From Nostoc sp. B(2019) (GTDB lineage Bacteria; Cyanobacteriota; Cyanobacteriia; Cyanobacteriales; Nostocaceae), in contig NZ_WVID01000039.1 of NCBI RefSeq assembly GCF_010091925.1, forward strand, positions 1 to 46,078: a stretch of 46,078 bases of DNA, given 5' to 3'. The notes below the pieces were generated by a model that was given only the letters and a program-made list of their open reading frames with translations, had not been told where the DNA came from and did not search any database. Made by a program: the position numbers and the translations under genes. Positions 17,147 through 25,892 of the stretch are shown piece by piece (position 1 is the stretch's first letter; each line of letters begins with the position of its first letter).

Positions 17147-19604
17147 TCTCTTCTGATTGCGTTAAATCAATGACTTTATCAATACGAAAGTTATTGACCC
17201 AATCAGCCAGGGTGTTTGCTAGATGGGCAGATTCTTGAGGAATTTGCTCAAGCAAGCTGAAAATCAGCTTTTCATCGGTACACAGTGCTGCTTGGTGTAG
17301 CTTTGCCACCCATCCAGAGGGCATCCGAGCCAGCACCTCTTTTAATGAGAAACACTCAATTTCTGAATTTTCGCCAAATTCATCTACTTTAAGGGCTTCT
17401 TGTTCATAGACATAGCGCACTCCTAAATATTGAGTAATCTTGTTCAAAATTACTTCTTCTCGGAAGGGCTTACGCACGAAATCATTACAGCCTGTAGATA
17501 AAATTACAGAGCGTTCCTCATCAAAGGCACTAGCAGTCAAAGCAATGATAATGGTAGCCTGACCTTTTAAATGGGTTTTGATCTGTTTAGTGGCTTCATA
17601 CCCATTCATCACGGGCATCCGCATATCCATCCAAATCAGGTGAGGTTCCCAAGTCTCCCAGAGATTTACCCCTTCTTGACCATTTTCAGCTTCACGTACC
17701 TCAAAGCCAAGTGATGTCAGCATCTTGACTAAAAGTAGGCGATTTTCCCATTTATCCTCAACTACTAAAATTCGATACTTTGGTTGATTAGGCTCTAAAC
17801 CAATCACTCGTCGTTTTAACTGTCGAGTTTTAACTTTAGCTACTTCTGCGGGGCTAATCTTGACATCAAAAGCAAAAATCGTTCCTTGATCCAAAGTACT
17901 GCTAACAGTGATGTCTCCCCCCATCAGACGCACAAATTGTTGGCTAATAGTTAAACCTAGACCGGTTCCTTGCTGAGATTTTCGACCAGTTTCCGTTTGA
18001 ACAAAAGGTTTAAACAACTTCTCTAGTTCATCTGGTGCAATACCAGGCCCAGTGTCTTCGACTTCAAAATGCAGGAAGCAGGATGGAGACTGAGAGTTTT
18101 GTCTTGCTTCTACTCTTTGTTGGTTCATTCTGACTCGCAAAATAACACCACCTTCTTCAGTAAATTTGATGGCATTACCAAGCAGGTTAATCAATACTTG
18201 ACGCAATTTACTTTCGTCTGTAAGCACATATTGGGGAACTTCTGGAGTCCGCTCAAAGATTAGCTGTAAGCCCTTGGATTCTGCTTTGAGTCGCAACATC
18301 TCTACGAAAGAGTCAAGTAAAGAATACAAGTCAAAACTATTTTCATTTAGTGTTGTTCGCCCGGCTTCAATTTTGGACATTGACAACACGTCATTGATCA
18401 AAGTCAGCAGATGCTCGCCACTGCGATTAATAATTTCTAGATGTTCTAACTGACAAGGACTCAAAGAGCGATCGCGAGTCATGAGTTGTGTAAAGCCAAG
18501 AATACTGTTGAGGGGGGTGCGGAGTTCGTGGCTCATATTCGCCAGAAATTCACTTTTGGCAAGGTTTGCAGCTTCGGCTTCTTGGGCTTTCACCTCCAAT
18601 TGGCGGCTATAATTCTCCAACTGCTCACGAGACATTTTTAACTCTCGCATCAGCCAATACACTCCAATTAATAGTGTCCCCACTGAACCCAATCCCACCA
18701 GCATAATTGTCCCTGCGAGCTGACGAGCTGGAGCAAATGCTTCTTCTTGATCCATCTCAACTACTAAGGCCAGATCTTGATCGTTAAGCCAGCGATACAC
18801 TCCAATAACTGGTACTCCAGCATAGTTGCGATAAAGCCCAAAGCCTCTGGCTCCACTCATCGCCGCATCAATACCTTGACTACTGACACCTTCAGAGACT
18901 TTCTGTGTGTTGACTTGCGCTTTTGAGATAAAGGTATTTTTAGTGATCAGATCAACTAAGTAGGTTTCGCCGCTTTTACCCAAACCTGTACGTTCGCGGA
19001 CAATTTGATCAATTTGGTCTAAGTTTAAATGAGCTAAGAGCACACCTTGTTTTACTCCAACCGCGTCACGTAAAGGTGTCGCCAAGGTGACTGATGGCTT
19101 ACTAGTTACATCCGAGACATAAAAAATAGGAGCAAAGGAGTTTCCCGGCTCAACGTGTTCAACATCAGTCATGTTGGCTAAAACTTCATACTGACCTTCA
19201 CGTAGCTTGTCAGTAGATAAGATGATCCGATTGCTGCGATCGAGAATAAAAATCTCCTTGAGGTTAGGCTTAAGTTTGGTTATCCCCATGAAGTATTTAG
19301 AGACAACCGTGGAAGCGGTATTAGGTTTTGCATCAGATTCACAACTTAGGAGTATCTTTAGGTTTGCTTGTACCTCTGGAAACTGAGTTGTTAGGAGAAA
19401 ATCCCGCTGTTGGTCTTCAAACCAACGGGAAATTTCTTCCTCTTTAAGCGTTGCTGTTACACTTAATCGATCAAAGGCAGCTTGCTTTAAAGCCTCTCTA
19501 GCTTTCATGAAGGAAACTCCTCCTACTACAGCAACACTCACTAAAGATAGGAGCAAGAAGGAACTGGTAACTTTAGTTGTTAGGTGCTGATTCCAGAACT
19601 TCAT
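17139..19604 (-). CDS. Cache-domain hybrid sensor histidine kinase
   Basis: An 821-residue inner-membrane sensor. TM1 is at about 13-31, followed by a periplasmic double-Cache-like region (about 35-295) and TM2 (298-318). A coiled segment precedes the HisKA domain with H359 in NMSHELRTPLNSI; the HATPase domain shows NLLGNAIKF, DTGPGI and GTGLGL (540-551). A receiver follows (610-735) with D660 in HLIWMDMRMPVMNG and KPF. The last 75 residues are helical and lack an obvious phosphotransfer His. Cache domains bind small molecules outside the membrane. It overlaps the REC-PAS gene by 8 bp and follows a binding-lipoprotein gene by 150 bp, suggesting a sensing cluster. Confidence 0.95.
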   Translation of the reverse strand: MKFWNQHLTTKVTSSFLLLSLVSVAVVGGVSFMKAREALKQAAFDRLSVTATLKEEEISRWFEDQQRDFLLTTQFPEVQANLKILLSCESDAKPNTASTVVSKYFMGITKLKPNLKEIFILDRSNRIILSTDKLREGQYEVLANMTDVEHVEPGNSFAPIFYVSDVTSKPSVTLATPLRDAVGVKQGVLLAHLNLDQIDQIVRERTGLGKSGETYLVDLITKNTFISKAQVNTQKVSEGVSSQGIDAAMSGARGFGLYRNYAGVPVIGVYRWLNDQDLALVVEMDQEEAFAPARQLAGTIMLVGLGSVGTLLIGVYWLMRELKMSREQLENYSRQLEVKAQEAEAANLAKSEFLANMSHELRTPLNSILGFTQLMTRDRSLSPCQLEHLEIINRSGEHLLTLINDVLSMSKIEAGRTTLNENSFDLYSLLDSFVEMLRLKAESKGLQLIFERTPEVPQYVLTDESKLRQVLINLLGNAIKFTEEGGVILRVRMNQQRVEARQNSQSPSCFLHFEVEDTGPGIAPDELEKLFKPFVQTETGRKSQQGTGLGLTISQQFVRLMGGDITVSSTLDQGTIFAFDVKISPAEVAKVKTRQLKRRVIGLEPNQPKYRILVVEDKWENRLLLVKMLTSLGFEVREAENGQEGVNLWETWEPHLIWMDMRMPVMNGYEATKQIKTHLKGQATIIIALTASAFDEERSVILSTGCNDFVRKPFREEVILNKITQYLGVRYVYEQEALKVDEFGENSEIECFSLKEVLARMPSGWVAKLHQAALCTDEKLIFSLLEQIPQESAHLANTLADWVNNFRIDKVIDLTQSEENG

Positions 19605-19754
19605 AAGTTATAGTCACGAAGAAATTAAAGGAACAGTAGGAAACAAAACTACTCAGTGGTGAAATCTAATAAACCTTTAATAAGAGTTAATGCTGAGATG
19701 CCAATATCGAACTTATCACTTCTTTTTTTGGCATTTATGCAATAAACAGCATAT

Positions 19755-20660
19755 TTATTTAGTCTGTGGAAAATAAATTTTTATGATTAAATCTGCGTTA
19801 TAAATTTTGTTTTTTTTATTTAGCTCACTGCCACTCGTCAAAAATTCGCTGGCTTTGCTCCATTGCTTTGCTTCTAAAACTTGCTCAAATAAGTAGTAGG
19901 TATCTGCGGATTCAATGGAGATAGGAAAACCTAAGCCGTAAATAATCGGTTTTGGATCTGATTTTTGATTTACCTTTGGGTTATCCTGCATTTGTTTCCA
20001 AAACTCCCAGAAACCATCCCAATCTTTGGGAATGTCGCGTTCACTCTTACCTACTTGGTTTAGCAAGTACCGCCAGTAGAAAATATGAATGGTTAACTGA
20101 CTAATTGGGACTGCATAGTAGCCCCAATTTTTATTAACATTGTTATAAAAATATACGGCTTCTAGCATACCCTTAGAATCAAGACTTTTGACTGGCTCAA
20201 TTACATCGGAGACATCTGCCAGTTTGCCTTCCCAAGCAAGACGTGGAATCTGCTCTCTTTGTGCACTGCTAATCATCACAATATCAGGCAATTTACCAGC
20301 CTGAATTGCCCTTTGAGTCTTCTGCGGTAACTCATCATTGGTATAGAAAGAAAGCTTGATTTTTTTGCCGCTTTGTTTCTCCCAGTTACCAACGAGCGGC
20401 TGGAGTGCTTCATCCTCTTCTAAATTAGAACCTTTATCCCACCAAACTTTCAAGACTTTACTGTCAGCAGGAAACTCATTGACTAGGGATTGGTTAGATT
20501 GCGAGGTGTTAGTGCAAGCAACAATGAACAAGCTGAGTATCAAGACCGTGAGTATATAGCGACGGTTGATTTGTCTCAACACGAAGGTAGAAGTTTGCTT
20601 GGCTCTGAGGTGATTCTTAAAGTCTTGAGAAATTTGACTGATTTTTGTTCTGGATACCAT
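19755..20660 (-). CDS. Extracellular solute-binding lipoprotein (family 1), C-terminally truncated
   Basis: 301 residues. A membrane segment YILTVLILSLFIVAC ends in a lipobox Cys near residue 49, so it should be a lipid-anchored periplasmic protein. KVWWDKGSNLEEDEALQPLV and KLPDIVMISS fit the N-lobe of sugar-type ABC binding proteins. The family usually has 420-480 residues; here the similarity stops near YYLFEQVLEA and ends in a Lys/Asn-rich tail from AT-rich DNA, so most of the second half of the fold is missing. The 34-residue n-region is long; an in-frame GTG/TTG pair just before LRQINRRY would give a normal signal peptide. No permease genes are nearby. A sensory partner role for the kinase downstream is inference. 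Confidence 0.75.
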   Translation of the reverse strand: MVSRTKISQISQDFKNHLRAKQTSTFVLRQINRRYILTVLILSLFIVACTNTSQSNQSLVNEFPADSKVLKVWWDKGSNLEEDEALQPLVGNWEKQSGKKIKLSFYTNDELPQKTQRAIQAGKLPDIVMISSAQREQIPRLAWEGKLADVSDVIEPVKSLDSKGMLEAVYFYNNVNKNWGYYAVPISQLTIHIFYWRYLLNQVGKSERDIPKDWDGFWEFWKQMQDNPKVNQKSDPKPIIYGLGFPISIESADTYYLFEQVLEAKQWSKASEFLTSGSELNKKNKIYNADLIIKIYFPQTK

Positions 20661-21028
20661 GCTTGTAGAACTCGCATCTCACCTTGGGTAGATGTACTTA
20701 ACTTAATGCCTTTTGGAAGTTATCTCATTAAAAAAAGAATTTCTTCAACAAGGCTAAAACTTCAGCATGGCCAATAACTGTAAAATTTACTTATGAGTAA
20801 AGCATCATTTTTGACGAAAAAATGATTTGTTGGGTAAACAAATGGTTATCATCTTGGAGAGTTAAGATTCTGCGAATTTTATCAACCCAATATTTTAAGC
20901 TTGCCGCGCTACTACGCAGTTTAAGGTTTTTGACGCTAACACCAAGCGTATTGCGGTTTAACCACCTTTAATTTGCCTTTCTAGATAAACAAGATTTCAG
21001 CTTTGCGTCACATTCAGCGCAGAAGTTG
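20661..21028. other. Intergenic region with a hairpin and a zinc-ribbon remnant
   Basis: Holds an inverted repeat ATCATTTTT/AAAAATGAT (20804-20826). The part next to the GNAT gene (20968-21033, minus strand) encodes a short zinc-ribbon-like end. The middle (20880-20960) contains no feature I recognise. Confidence 0.5.
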
Positions 21029-21033
21029 TTACC
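20968..21033 (-). pseudogene. Remnant of a C-terminal zinc-ribbon tail
   Basis: In the +1 frame relative to the end of the GNAT gene, this stretch reads GNNFCAECDAKLKS before a stop. It is very like the final [11 protein letters not shown] of the acetolactate synthase encoded 500 bp upstream, also at the DNA level over about 38 nt. It has no start of its own. It could be a relic of a duplicated gene end or of a former fusion to the GNAT protein. Confidence 0.35.
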
Positions 21034-21397
21034 TCATTAAATAGTGGTATTGTCTTCTGGAGGCAAACTGTTTATATCCAGCGCTTTGAAAGGCGCGGAT
21101 CATTGGTGCATTATTGATATCGGTATCAGAACGGATGCGTGCAGCACCGTTGAACTTGAGTGTGAGTGTTCCTTGAAGCAGCAAATCGTTGACGTAGCCT
21201 TTTCCGCGATGTTTTGGTACTACACCGATATACCCGATGATTGGCCCACCATCATTCTCTGCTGGCAGTATCAAACCAACAAGAGACTGTTCATCAGTGT
21301 AAGCTAGTTGCCACCACGTAGGTTGATACTTCAAAGCCTTTAATAACTTGAAACGCTGGTGGGAAAAATTATACTCATTGGTAGATTCTTCTACCAT
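21029..21397 (-). CDS. GNAT-family N-acetyltransferase (short)
   Basis: A 122-residue protein. The acetyl-CoA-binding motif A of GNAT enzymes is visible as IGYIGVVPKHRGKGYVNDLL (R/Q-x-x-G-x-G/A type, near 57-75), followed by IRSDTDINNAPMIRAFQSAGY, the usual Asn-containing helix and beta-7 turn. The N-terminal 45 residues are short compared with most GNATs, so the protein may have lost N-terminal sequence or be a minimal form. Substrate unknown. It is downstream of ilvB on the same strand, with a terminator hairpin between them. Confidence 0.78.
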   Translation of the reverse strand: MVEESTNEYNFSHQRFKLLKALKYQPTWWQLAYTDEQSLVGLILPAENDGGPIIGYIGVVPKHRGKGYVNDLLLQGTLTLKFNGAARIRSDTDINNAPMIRAFQSAGYKQFASRRQYHYLMR

Positions 21398-21420
21398 GCC
21401 AAAAATTTTAACAAAATACG

Positions 21421-21458
21421 CAAAACAAAGCGTGCAACAAAATTGTAAGTTGCACGCT
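21421..21458 (-). terminator. Rho-independent terminator after ilvB
   Basis: Perfect 10-bp arms AGCGTGCAAC (21429-21438) and GTTGCACGCT (21449-21458) with a 10-nt loop. On the minus strand the stem is followed by TTTGTTTTG. It ends 55 bp after the ilvB stop and precedes the GNAT start. Confidence 0.85.
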
Positions 21459-21512
21459 CAAAGTTATGAGTTCTTAATTTTGAATTTTCAATTCAGCAAA
21501 CAACTCAAAACT

Positions 21513-23423
21513 CTACAACTTTGTGCCACACTCAGCACAAAAGTTGTGGGTAGGAGCATTTTTTGCACCGCAGTGGCTACAATAAACTGGCTCTACTGCG
21601 GCTTTCGGTGGCTGCTTAGGCAAGCCGATCATTTGAGCGTTGCTCTTACCAGGGGCTACCATTGGATAGCAGTTTTCGTCTCTGGTGACTTGAACATTCA
21701 CCAGCACGGGGCCGTTGTGTGCCAGCATTTCGGCGATCGCATCTTTTAAATTATGGCGATCGCTAATCACCATCCCCTTAATCCCGTAAGCTTTTGCCAA
21801 TAACTCTACATCTGGCATTCCTACTTCCATATTTGAGCATGAGTAACGCTCGCCATAGAAGGCTTGTTGCCACTGGCGCACCATCCCCTGCCAGCCGTTA
21901 TTGATAATTACAGTCTTGACATTTATACCATATTGTGATAGTGTGCCTAATTCCTGCAAACACATCTGGAAACTGGCATCACCACTGATACAAATGACTT
22001 CTTCATCAGGAAACGCCACTTTAGCGCCCATTGCCGCAGGTAAGCCAAATCCCATCGTTCCTAACCCTGCACTAGAAATCCAGCGTCTTGGCCCATTCTT
22101 GAGGAATTGTGCTGCCCACATTTGATGTTGTCCCACATCTGTGGTGTAGAAAGCGTGGGGTGCTTGACGACTGACTTCTACAATCACCTCTTGCGGTGAG
22201 ATGCTGTCGGCATGCTCTGGCACTACCAGAGGATACTCATCGCGCCAACGGTTAACTAATTTCAGCCACTCTTGTGTTTGATTGGGTGTACCTGCTGCAC
22301 TTGTTTTCTTACATCGATGCAACAAGTCAGTTAACACGTTTCGGACATCGCCGACGATGGGCACTTCTGGAACGCGGTTTTTGCCAACTTCTGCCGGGTC
22401 GATGTCGATGTGAATTACTTTGGCGCGAGAGGCGAATTCATCTAACTTGCCTGTAACGCGGTCATCAAATCTAGCACCAACACAAATCAGTAAGTCACAA
22501 TCACTTACGGCAAAGTTGGCGTAGGCTGTGCCATGCATCCCCAACATTCCTAAAGCTAGGGGATGATGTTCGTCAAATGCACCGATCCCCATCAACGTTG
22601 TAGTGACAGGAATATTGAATAATTCAGCTAGTTGTTTGATTTCTTCATGAGCACCAGCTGCGATCGCACCCCCACCCACATACAATAAGGGACGACGGCT
22701 TTCAGTAATTAACTGGAGTGCTGCATTGATTTGCCGGGGATTTCCCTTCACCGTGGGACGATAACCACGTAACTTTACCGAACCCGGCTTTACTGGCACA
22801 TAGTCAAATTCTTCTAAAGCCACATCCTTGGGGACATCAATCAAAACTGGCCCCGGACGCCCAGTCTTAGCAATGTGGAATGCTTCGGCAACAATTCGCG
22901 CCATATCTCTGGGATCACGCACTACATAAGAGTGCTTAACAATCGGTAGCGTAATCCCGTAAATATCTGTTTCTTGAAACGCATCTGTCCCAATCGCTGG
23001 ACGTGATACCTGTCCTGTAACCACAACCATCGGAATCGAATCCATGTAGGCTGTAGCAATACCTGTTACCAAGTTAGTCGCTCCTGGCCCAGATGTGCCA
23101 AAGCATACGCCTACCTTTCCTGTGGCGCGGGCATACCCATCAGCGGCGTGGGCTGCACCTTGTTCGTGTCTCACTAGGATGTGCTTAATAGCACCAGTTG
23201 CTTCCACCTTGTACAGGTCATCGTAAATTGGTAGAATCGCCCCACCAGGATAACCAAAAATGTACTCAACGCCGTGGCGATGAAGGCTATCAAGCAGAGC
23301 AAAACCGCCAGATGCACGTTTGGGCACGACTGGCGGGTTAGAAGTATGAGATTGCTTGTGATTCTCAGTTTGTGGGGCAATTGGGGAAGGCAAATCTCCT
23401 ACGGAGACACTTTGTGATCGCAC
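21513..23423 (-). CDS. ilvB: Acetolactate synthase large subunit with a C-terminal zinc ribbon
   Basis: This thiamine-diphosphate enzyme joins two pyruvates to acetolactate (valine/leucine) or pyruvate and 2-oxobutyrate (isoleucine). It shows the catalytic Glu in [17 protein letters not shown], the [10 protein letters not shown] motif, the FAD-type middle domain and the ThDP-Mg motif [14 protein letters not shown] with [10 protein letters not shown]. The enzyme core ends near residue 595. It then has about 40 extra residues: a Pro-rich linker and [20 protein letters not shown], a four-Cys zinc ribbon at the very C-terminus. An N-terminal extension of 35 residues rich in Ser/Pro precedes the core. 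No ATG is suitable; I chose GTG at 23423 (VRSQSVSV), with TTG at 23429 possible. The regulatory subunit ilvN is not in the window. Confidence 0.95.
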   Translation of the reverse strand: MRSQSVSVGDLPSPIAPQTENHKQSHTSNPPVVPKRASGGFALLDSLHRHGVEYIFGYPGGAILPIYDDLYKVEATGAIKHILVRHEQGAAHAADGYARATGKVGVCFGTSGPGATNLVTGIATAYMDSIPMVVVTGQVSRPAIGTDAFQETDIYGITLPIVKHSYVVRDPRDMARIVAEAFHIAKTGRPGPVLIDVPKDVALEEFDYVPVKPGSVKLRGYRPTVKGNPRQINAALQLITESRRPLLYVGGGAIAAGAHEEIKQLAELFNIPVTTTLMGIGAFDEHHPLALGMLGMHGTAYANFAVSDCDLLICVGARFDDRVTGKLDEFASRAKVIHIDIDPAEVGKNRVPEVPIVGDVRNVLTDLLHRCKKTSAAGTPNQTQEWLKLVNRWRDEYPLVVPEHADSISPQEVIVEVSRQAPHAFYTTDVGQHQMWAAQFLKNGPRRWISSAGLGTMGFGLPAAMGAKVAFPDEEVICISGDASFQMCLQELGTLSQYGINVKTVIINNGWQGMVRQWQQAFYGERYSCSNMEVGMPDVELLAKAYGIKGMVISDRHNLKDAIAEMLAHNGPVLVNVQVTRDENCYPMVAPGKSNAQMIGLPKQPPKAAVEPVYCSHCGAKNAPTHNFCAECGTKL

Positions 23424-23558
23424 GGTCAAACCTCAGACTATAGCTAAAGTTAATGCTGAAATTCTGTAGTTAAGATTTCATTTTAATTGAAAAGTGCAAT
23501 CAAATCCGTATAAAAATTCTTATTTTAAATATAAGGCTAGACTATCATCCTAAATTAG

Positions 23559-24818
23559 TTAAATAACATCTTGCAAGACTCTGCGGGTATTTTGCCAAGC
23601 CCAAATACCAACAACGACAACGATAACACTCATTCCTACAAGCACAACTCGCAAGCCCAGAGCATCAGTTAATGGGCCAGTAATTGCCAAAGGTGCGGAT
23701 AAAGCAATGTTAACGGCATGATTTTGAAAGCCGAATACTTTACCGTGCATCATCGGTGGCGTTTGCTGTTGAATTAAAGTTTGCATAGGCACGCCAATTA
23801 GTGAAGCACCTACACCCAAAAATCCACAAAGCACGAGCGCCAACAATAGATTGTGGGTAAAAGTGAACACTCCTAAGACTAGCGCGATCATTAAAAATCC
23901 AATTAAGGGTAAGGGTTTGTGATGCAGTTTATCACCCCAATGACCTAAAATTGCTGCACCGAATACCATACCTACCCCTGCTGCTGCCAAGAAAAAGCCG
24001 AACTGTTTTTCTTTTAAACCAAATTCTGCTGCTAATTGAATCGTCAGCACCGTTAATGCTGCAAACACACAATATAAAGTCGTTAGTTGCAGCATGGCAT
24101 TCAAAATCAATCGGTTTTTCTTGAGATAGCGCAAGCCCTCTTTAAAGTCAGCCCAAGGATGGATGACCGCCTGAGTCTCGCTAATGGATTTGTTTTCTTT
24201 AAAATTAATTGGCTGCATCATCCCAGCAGACAATAGGTACAACGCCCCGACTACAATTTCTTGACCATAATCTTCTCCCAGCCAAGCTTTAGCCGCACTC
24301 AATATTGGCTCTCCAATTGCAAAGCCAATAACTAAAGCTCCCATCATGGTGCTGCTAAAGAGTGCATTAGCTGCTAACAAGTTTTCTTTTCTCACCAGAA
24401 GCGGGATGGCGGCTTGTTCCGCTGGCGCAAAAAACTGCGTCACAGAAGAGATGACAAAAGCAAATATCAACAAAACAATAAACTCTTTGGGGAAAAAAGG
24501 AATCGCTAGTGTCATTAATCCCCTGACCACATCAGAGCCAACCATAATTAGTTTTTTCGGGAAGCGGTCAACAAAGACGCCACCTGCTGAACCAAACAAG
24601 ATTGCCGGCACTGTAAATGCCACCATCAAAGTGGAGTACATAGAGTTTTCCGCCCCAGGAGGGTGCGGATAGTTCTCCAGCAGAGCAACCAGTAAAACGA
24701 AGAAGACTTTATCTCCTAACTGGGAAACCAATTGCCCAATCCACAGGAGCATAAAACTACGATTTTTGAGTAGGGTGCCAAACCCGTTATTAACAGCAGC
24801 CGGTTCTGTTGGAAACAT
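23559..24818 (-). CDS. Major facilitator superfamily transporter
   Basis: About 419 residues with 10-12 membrane segments. The first repeat holds the loop 2-3 signature as GGVFVDRFPKKLIM (the D-R-x-G-R/K-K motif of MFS antiporters), and the second repeat shows GHWGDKLHHKPL. The protein resembles the MFS_3/enterobactin-exporter-like group, which would make it an efflux pump, but substrate is unknown. The open frame extends upstream to 24890 into a Pro/Ala-rich run (PPAPLLPCSPAP) that is only repeat DNA, so I place the start at the ATG 24818 (MFPTEPAAV). Confidence 0.9.
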   Translation of the reverse strand: MFPTEPAAVNNGFGTLLKNRSFMLLWIGQLVSQLGDKVFFVLLVALLENYPHPPGAENSMYSTLMVAFTVPAILFGSAGGVFVDRFPKKLIMVGSDVVRGLMTLAIPFFPKEFIVLLIFAFVISSVTQFFAPAEQAAIPLLVRKENLLAANALFSSTMMGALVIGFAIGEPILSAAKAWLGEDYGQEIVVGALYLLSAGMMQPINFKENKSISETQAVIHPWADFKEGLRYLKKNRLILNAMLQLTTLYCVFAALTVLTIQLAAEFGLKEKQFGFFLAAAGVGMVFGAAILGHWGDKLHHKPLPLIGFLMIALVLGVFTFTHNLLLALVLCGFLGVGASLIGVPMQTLIQQQTPPMMHGKVFGFQNHAVNIALSAPLAITGPLTDALGLRVVLVGMSVIVVVVGIWAWQNTRRVLQDVI

Positions 24819-24847
24819 CAGATATTTAGGGATAATGACTAGGGTAG

Positions 24848-24935
24848 ATGGGGCAGGGGAGCAGGGGAGTAGGGGAGCAGGGGGACACAAGGGGAATAAA
24901 TTACTGATTCTTGACTCTTGACCCTTGACTCGTTA
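24848..24935. repeat. Short degenerate tandem repeats (GGGGAGCA and TTGACTC types)
   Basis: 24848-24885 contains GGGGCAGGGGAGCAGGGGAG units with a variant TAGGGG; 24909-24935 contains three TTGACTC/TTGACCC units. The first type is the same kind of DNA that interrupts pnkp near 7045 and the gene at 33718. It sits in the upstream region of the MFS gene. Confidence 0.85.
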
Positions 24936-24970
24936 TTTCTCACTCCTGCTTACTAACTCTGTTTTCCGGA

Positions 24971-25543
24971 CTAATTTGCTTCATAGCGCTTTAACAGCTT
25001 ATGCAAAAATTCAGCCGCAGTTAGACGACCTCTGGGTGGAAAAATCTCCATTTTCGAGTCTACCCATGAGCCTTGTACAGTTTGTGGCGATCGCCACATG
25101 GACAAATGATCAACTGCTGGTTCTGCATAAAAGTTATTTTGCCCACTACCCAGCAAACAAGAACTCCAATGGGTGAAATAATCATGACTCATCCGCGAAA
25201 TCGGGAAATCACCCCAAAGTGGCACTCCCCACCCATCTATCGCAATAAATGCTTTGACACGACCGCCCAAGATCTGCCATGAATACGCCGCTCCTATTGC
25301 CCCAACTACACCGGCACTAAAGCTAATAAATATAACTGGCGATTCTAGATTGTCGCCTAAGCGATCGCGCAAAAACTGCAAGATGTGAAATGCTGATAAA
25401 GCCAGAAATCCCTTGCCTGGAAAAACTAGTATACTCACTGGATTTTGACTGGTCGAGCTATCAGAAAATAGATCTAACAATCCTGATATAAAGCTTTCAG
25501 TTAAAGCTGGTTCATTGATTCCAGGGCAAATGATTATGCTCAT
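24971..25543 (-). CDS. Small alpha/beta-hydrolase-like protein
   Basis: 190 residues. VIFISFSAGVVGAIGAAYSW has the look of a nucleophile elbow (S-x-S-A-G, Ser near 75) at the end of a beta strand followed by a helix, as in alpha/beta hydrolases; an earlier strand SILVFPGKGF and a late VDHLSMW could supply other active-site parts. The motif lacks the first Gly of the usual GxSxG. I do not recognise a named family and leave substrate open. It is conserved-looking and compact, upstream of the MFS gene on the same strand. Confidence 0.7.
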   Translation of the reverse strand: MSIIICPGINEPALTESFISGLLDLFSDSSTSQNPVSILVFPGKGFLALSAFHILQFLRDRLGDNLESPVIFISFSAGVVGAIGAAYSWQILGGRVKAFIAIDGWGVPLWGDFPISRMSHDYFTHWSSCLLGSGQNNFYAEPAVDHLSMWRSPQTVQGSWVDSKMEIFPPRGRLTAAEFLHKLLKRYEAN

Positions 25544-25892
25544 TCATCATTTGGTGTTAACAGCTTTTACAATTCTACACTACAAACAAAAGTATAAAAT
25601 ATTACTTAAGCTCTAGAGGACTTTTAGTAGCTTATATGCTGGAAAAACTTACTCAATCTCACCATTGCTACGTAAATATCTTTTGGATACAAATCAAATT
25701 TAGATACAAGCTACTAGAAAAACTCCTTTTCAATACTCAGTATCCAGTAATAACCCCAGTATGTCTTTTGATATATTGTTTTTATTTTTTACCTATCCTA
25801 TCCCCCCGGATAGGATAATATGTTACGAGTAAGGGAAATAATCAAAATATTTCTTTAGCTCTACCCAGTTTGGTTATATAGAGGAAATCATT
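25544..25892. other. Upstream region of the chelatase-like gene
   Basis: 349 AT-rich bases with a plus-strand 60-residue frame (25636-25818) that I reject. The only strong structure is the inverted repeat at 25794-25817. A GAGGAA ribosome site at 25880 precedes the GTG start. Confidence 0.6.
25794..25817. promoter_or_regulatory. Perfect inverted repeat upstream of the chelatase-like gene, candidate operator or attenuator
   Basis: TATCCTATCC (25794-25803), CCCC, GGATAGGATA (25808-25817), 76 bp before the start codon. The arms themselves are direct repeats of TATCC. There is no T-run after it, so an operator for a metal or redox regulator or an RNA hairpin in the leader are both possible. Confidence 0.5.

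Noticed and set aside
25636-25818. 60-residue plus-strand frame before the chelatase gene
   Set aside because: Hydrophobic, low-complexity, no ribosome site, ends in the inverted repeat.
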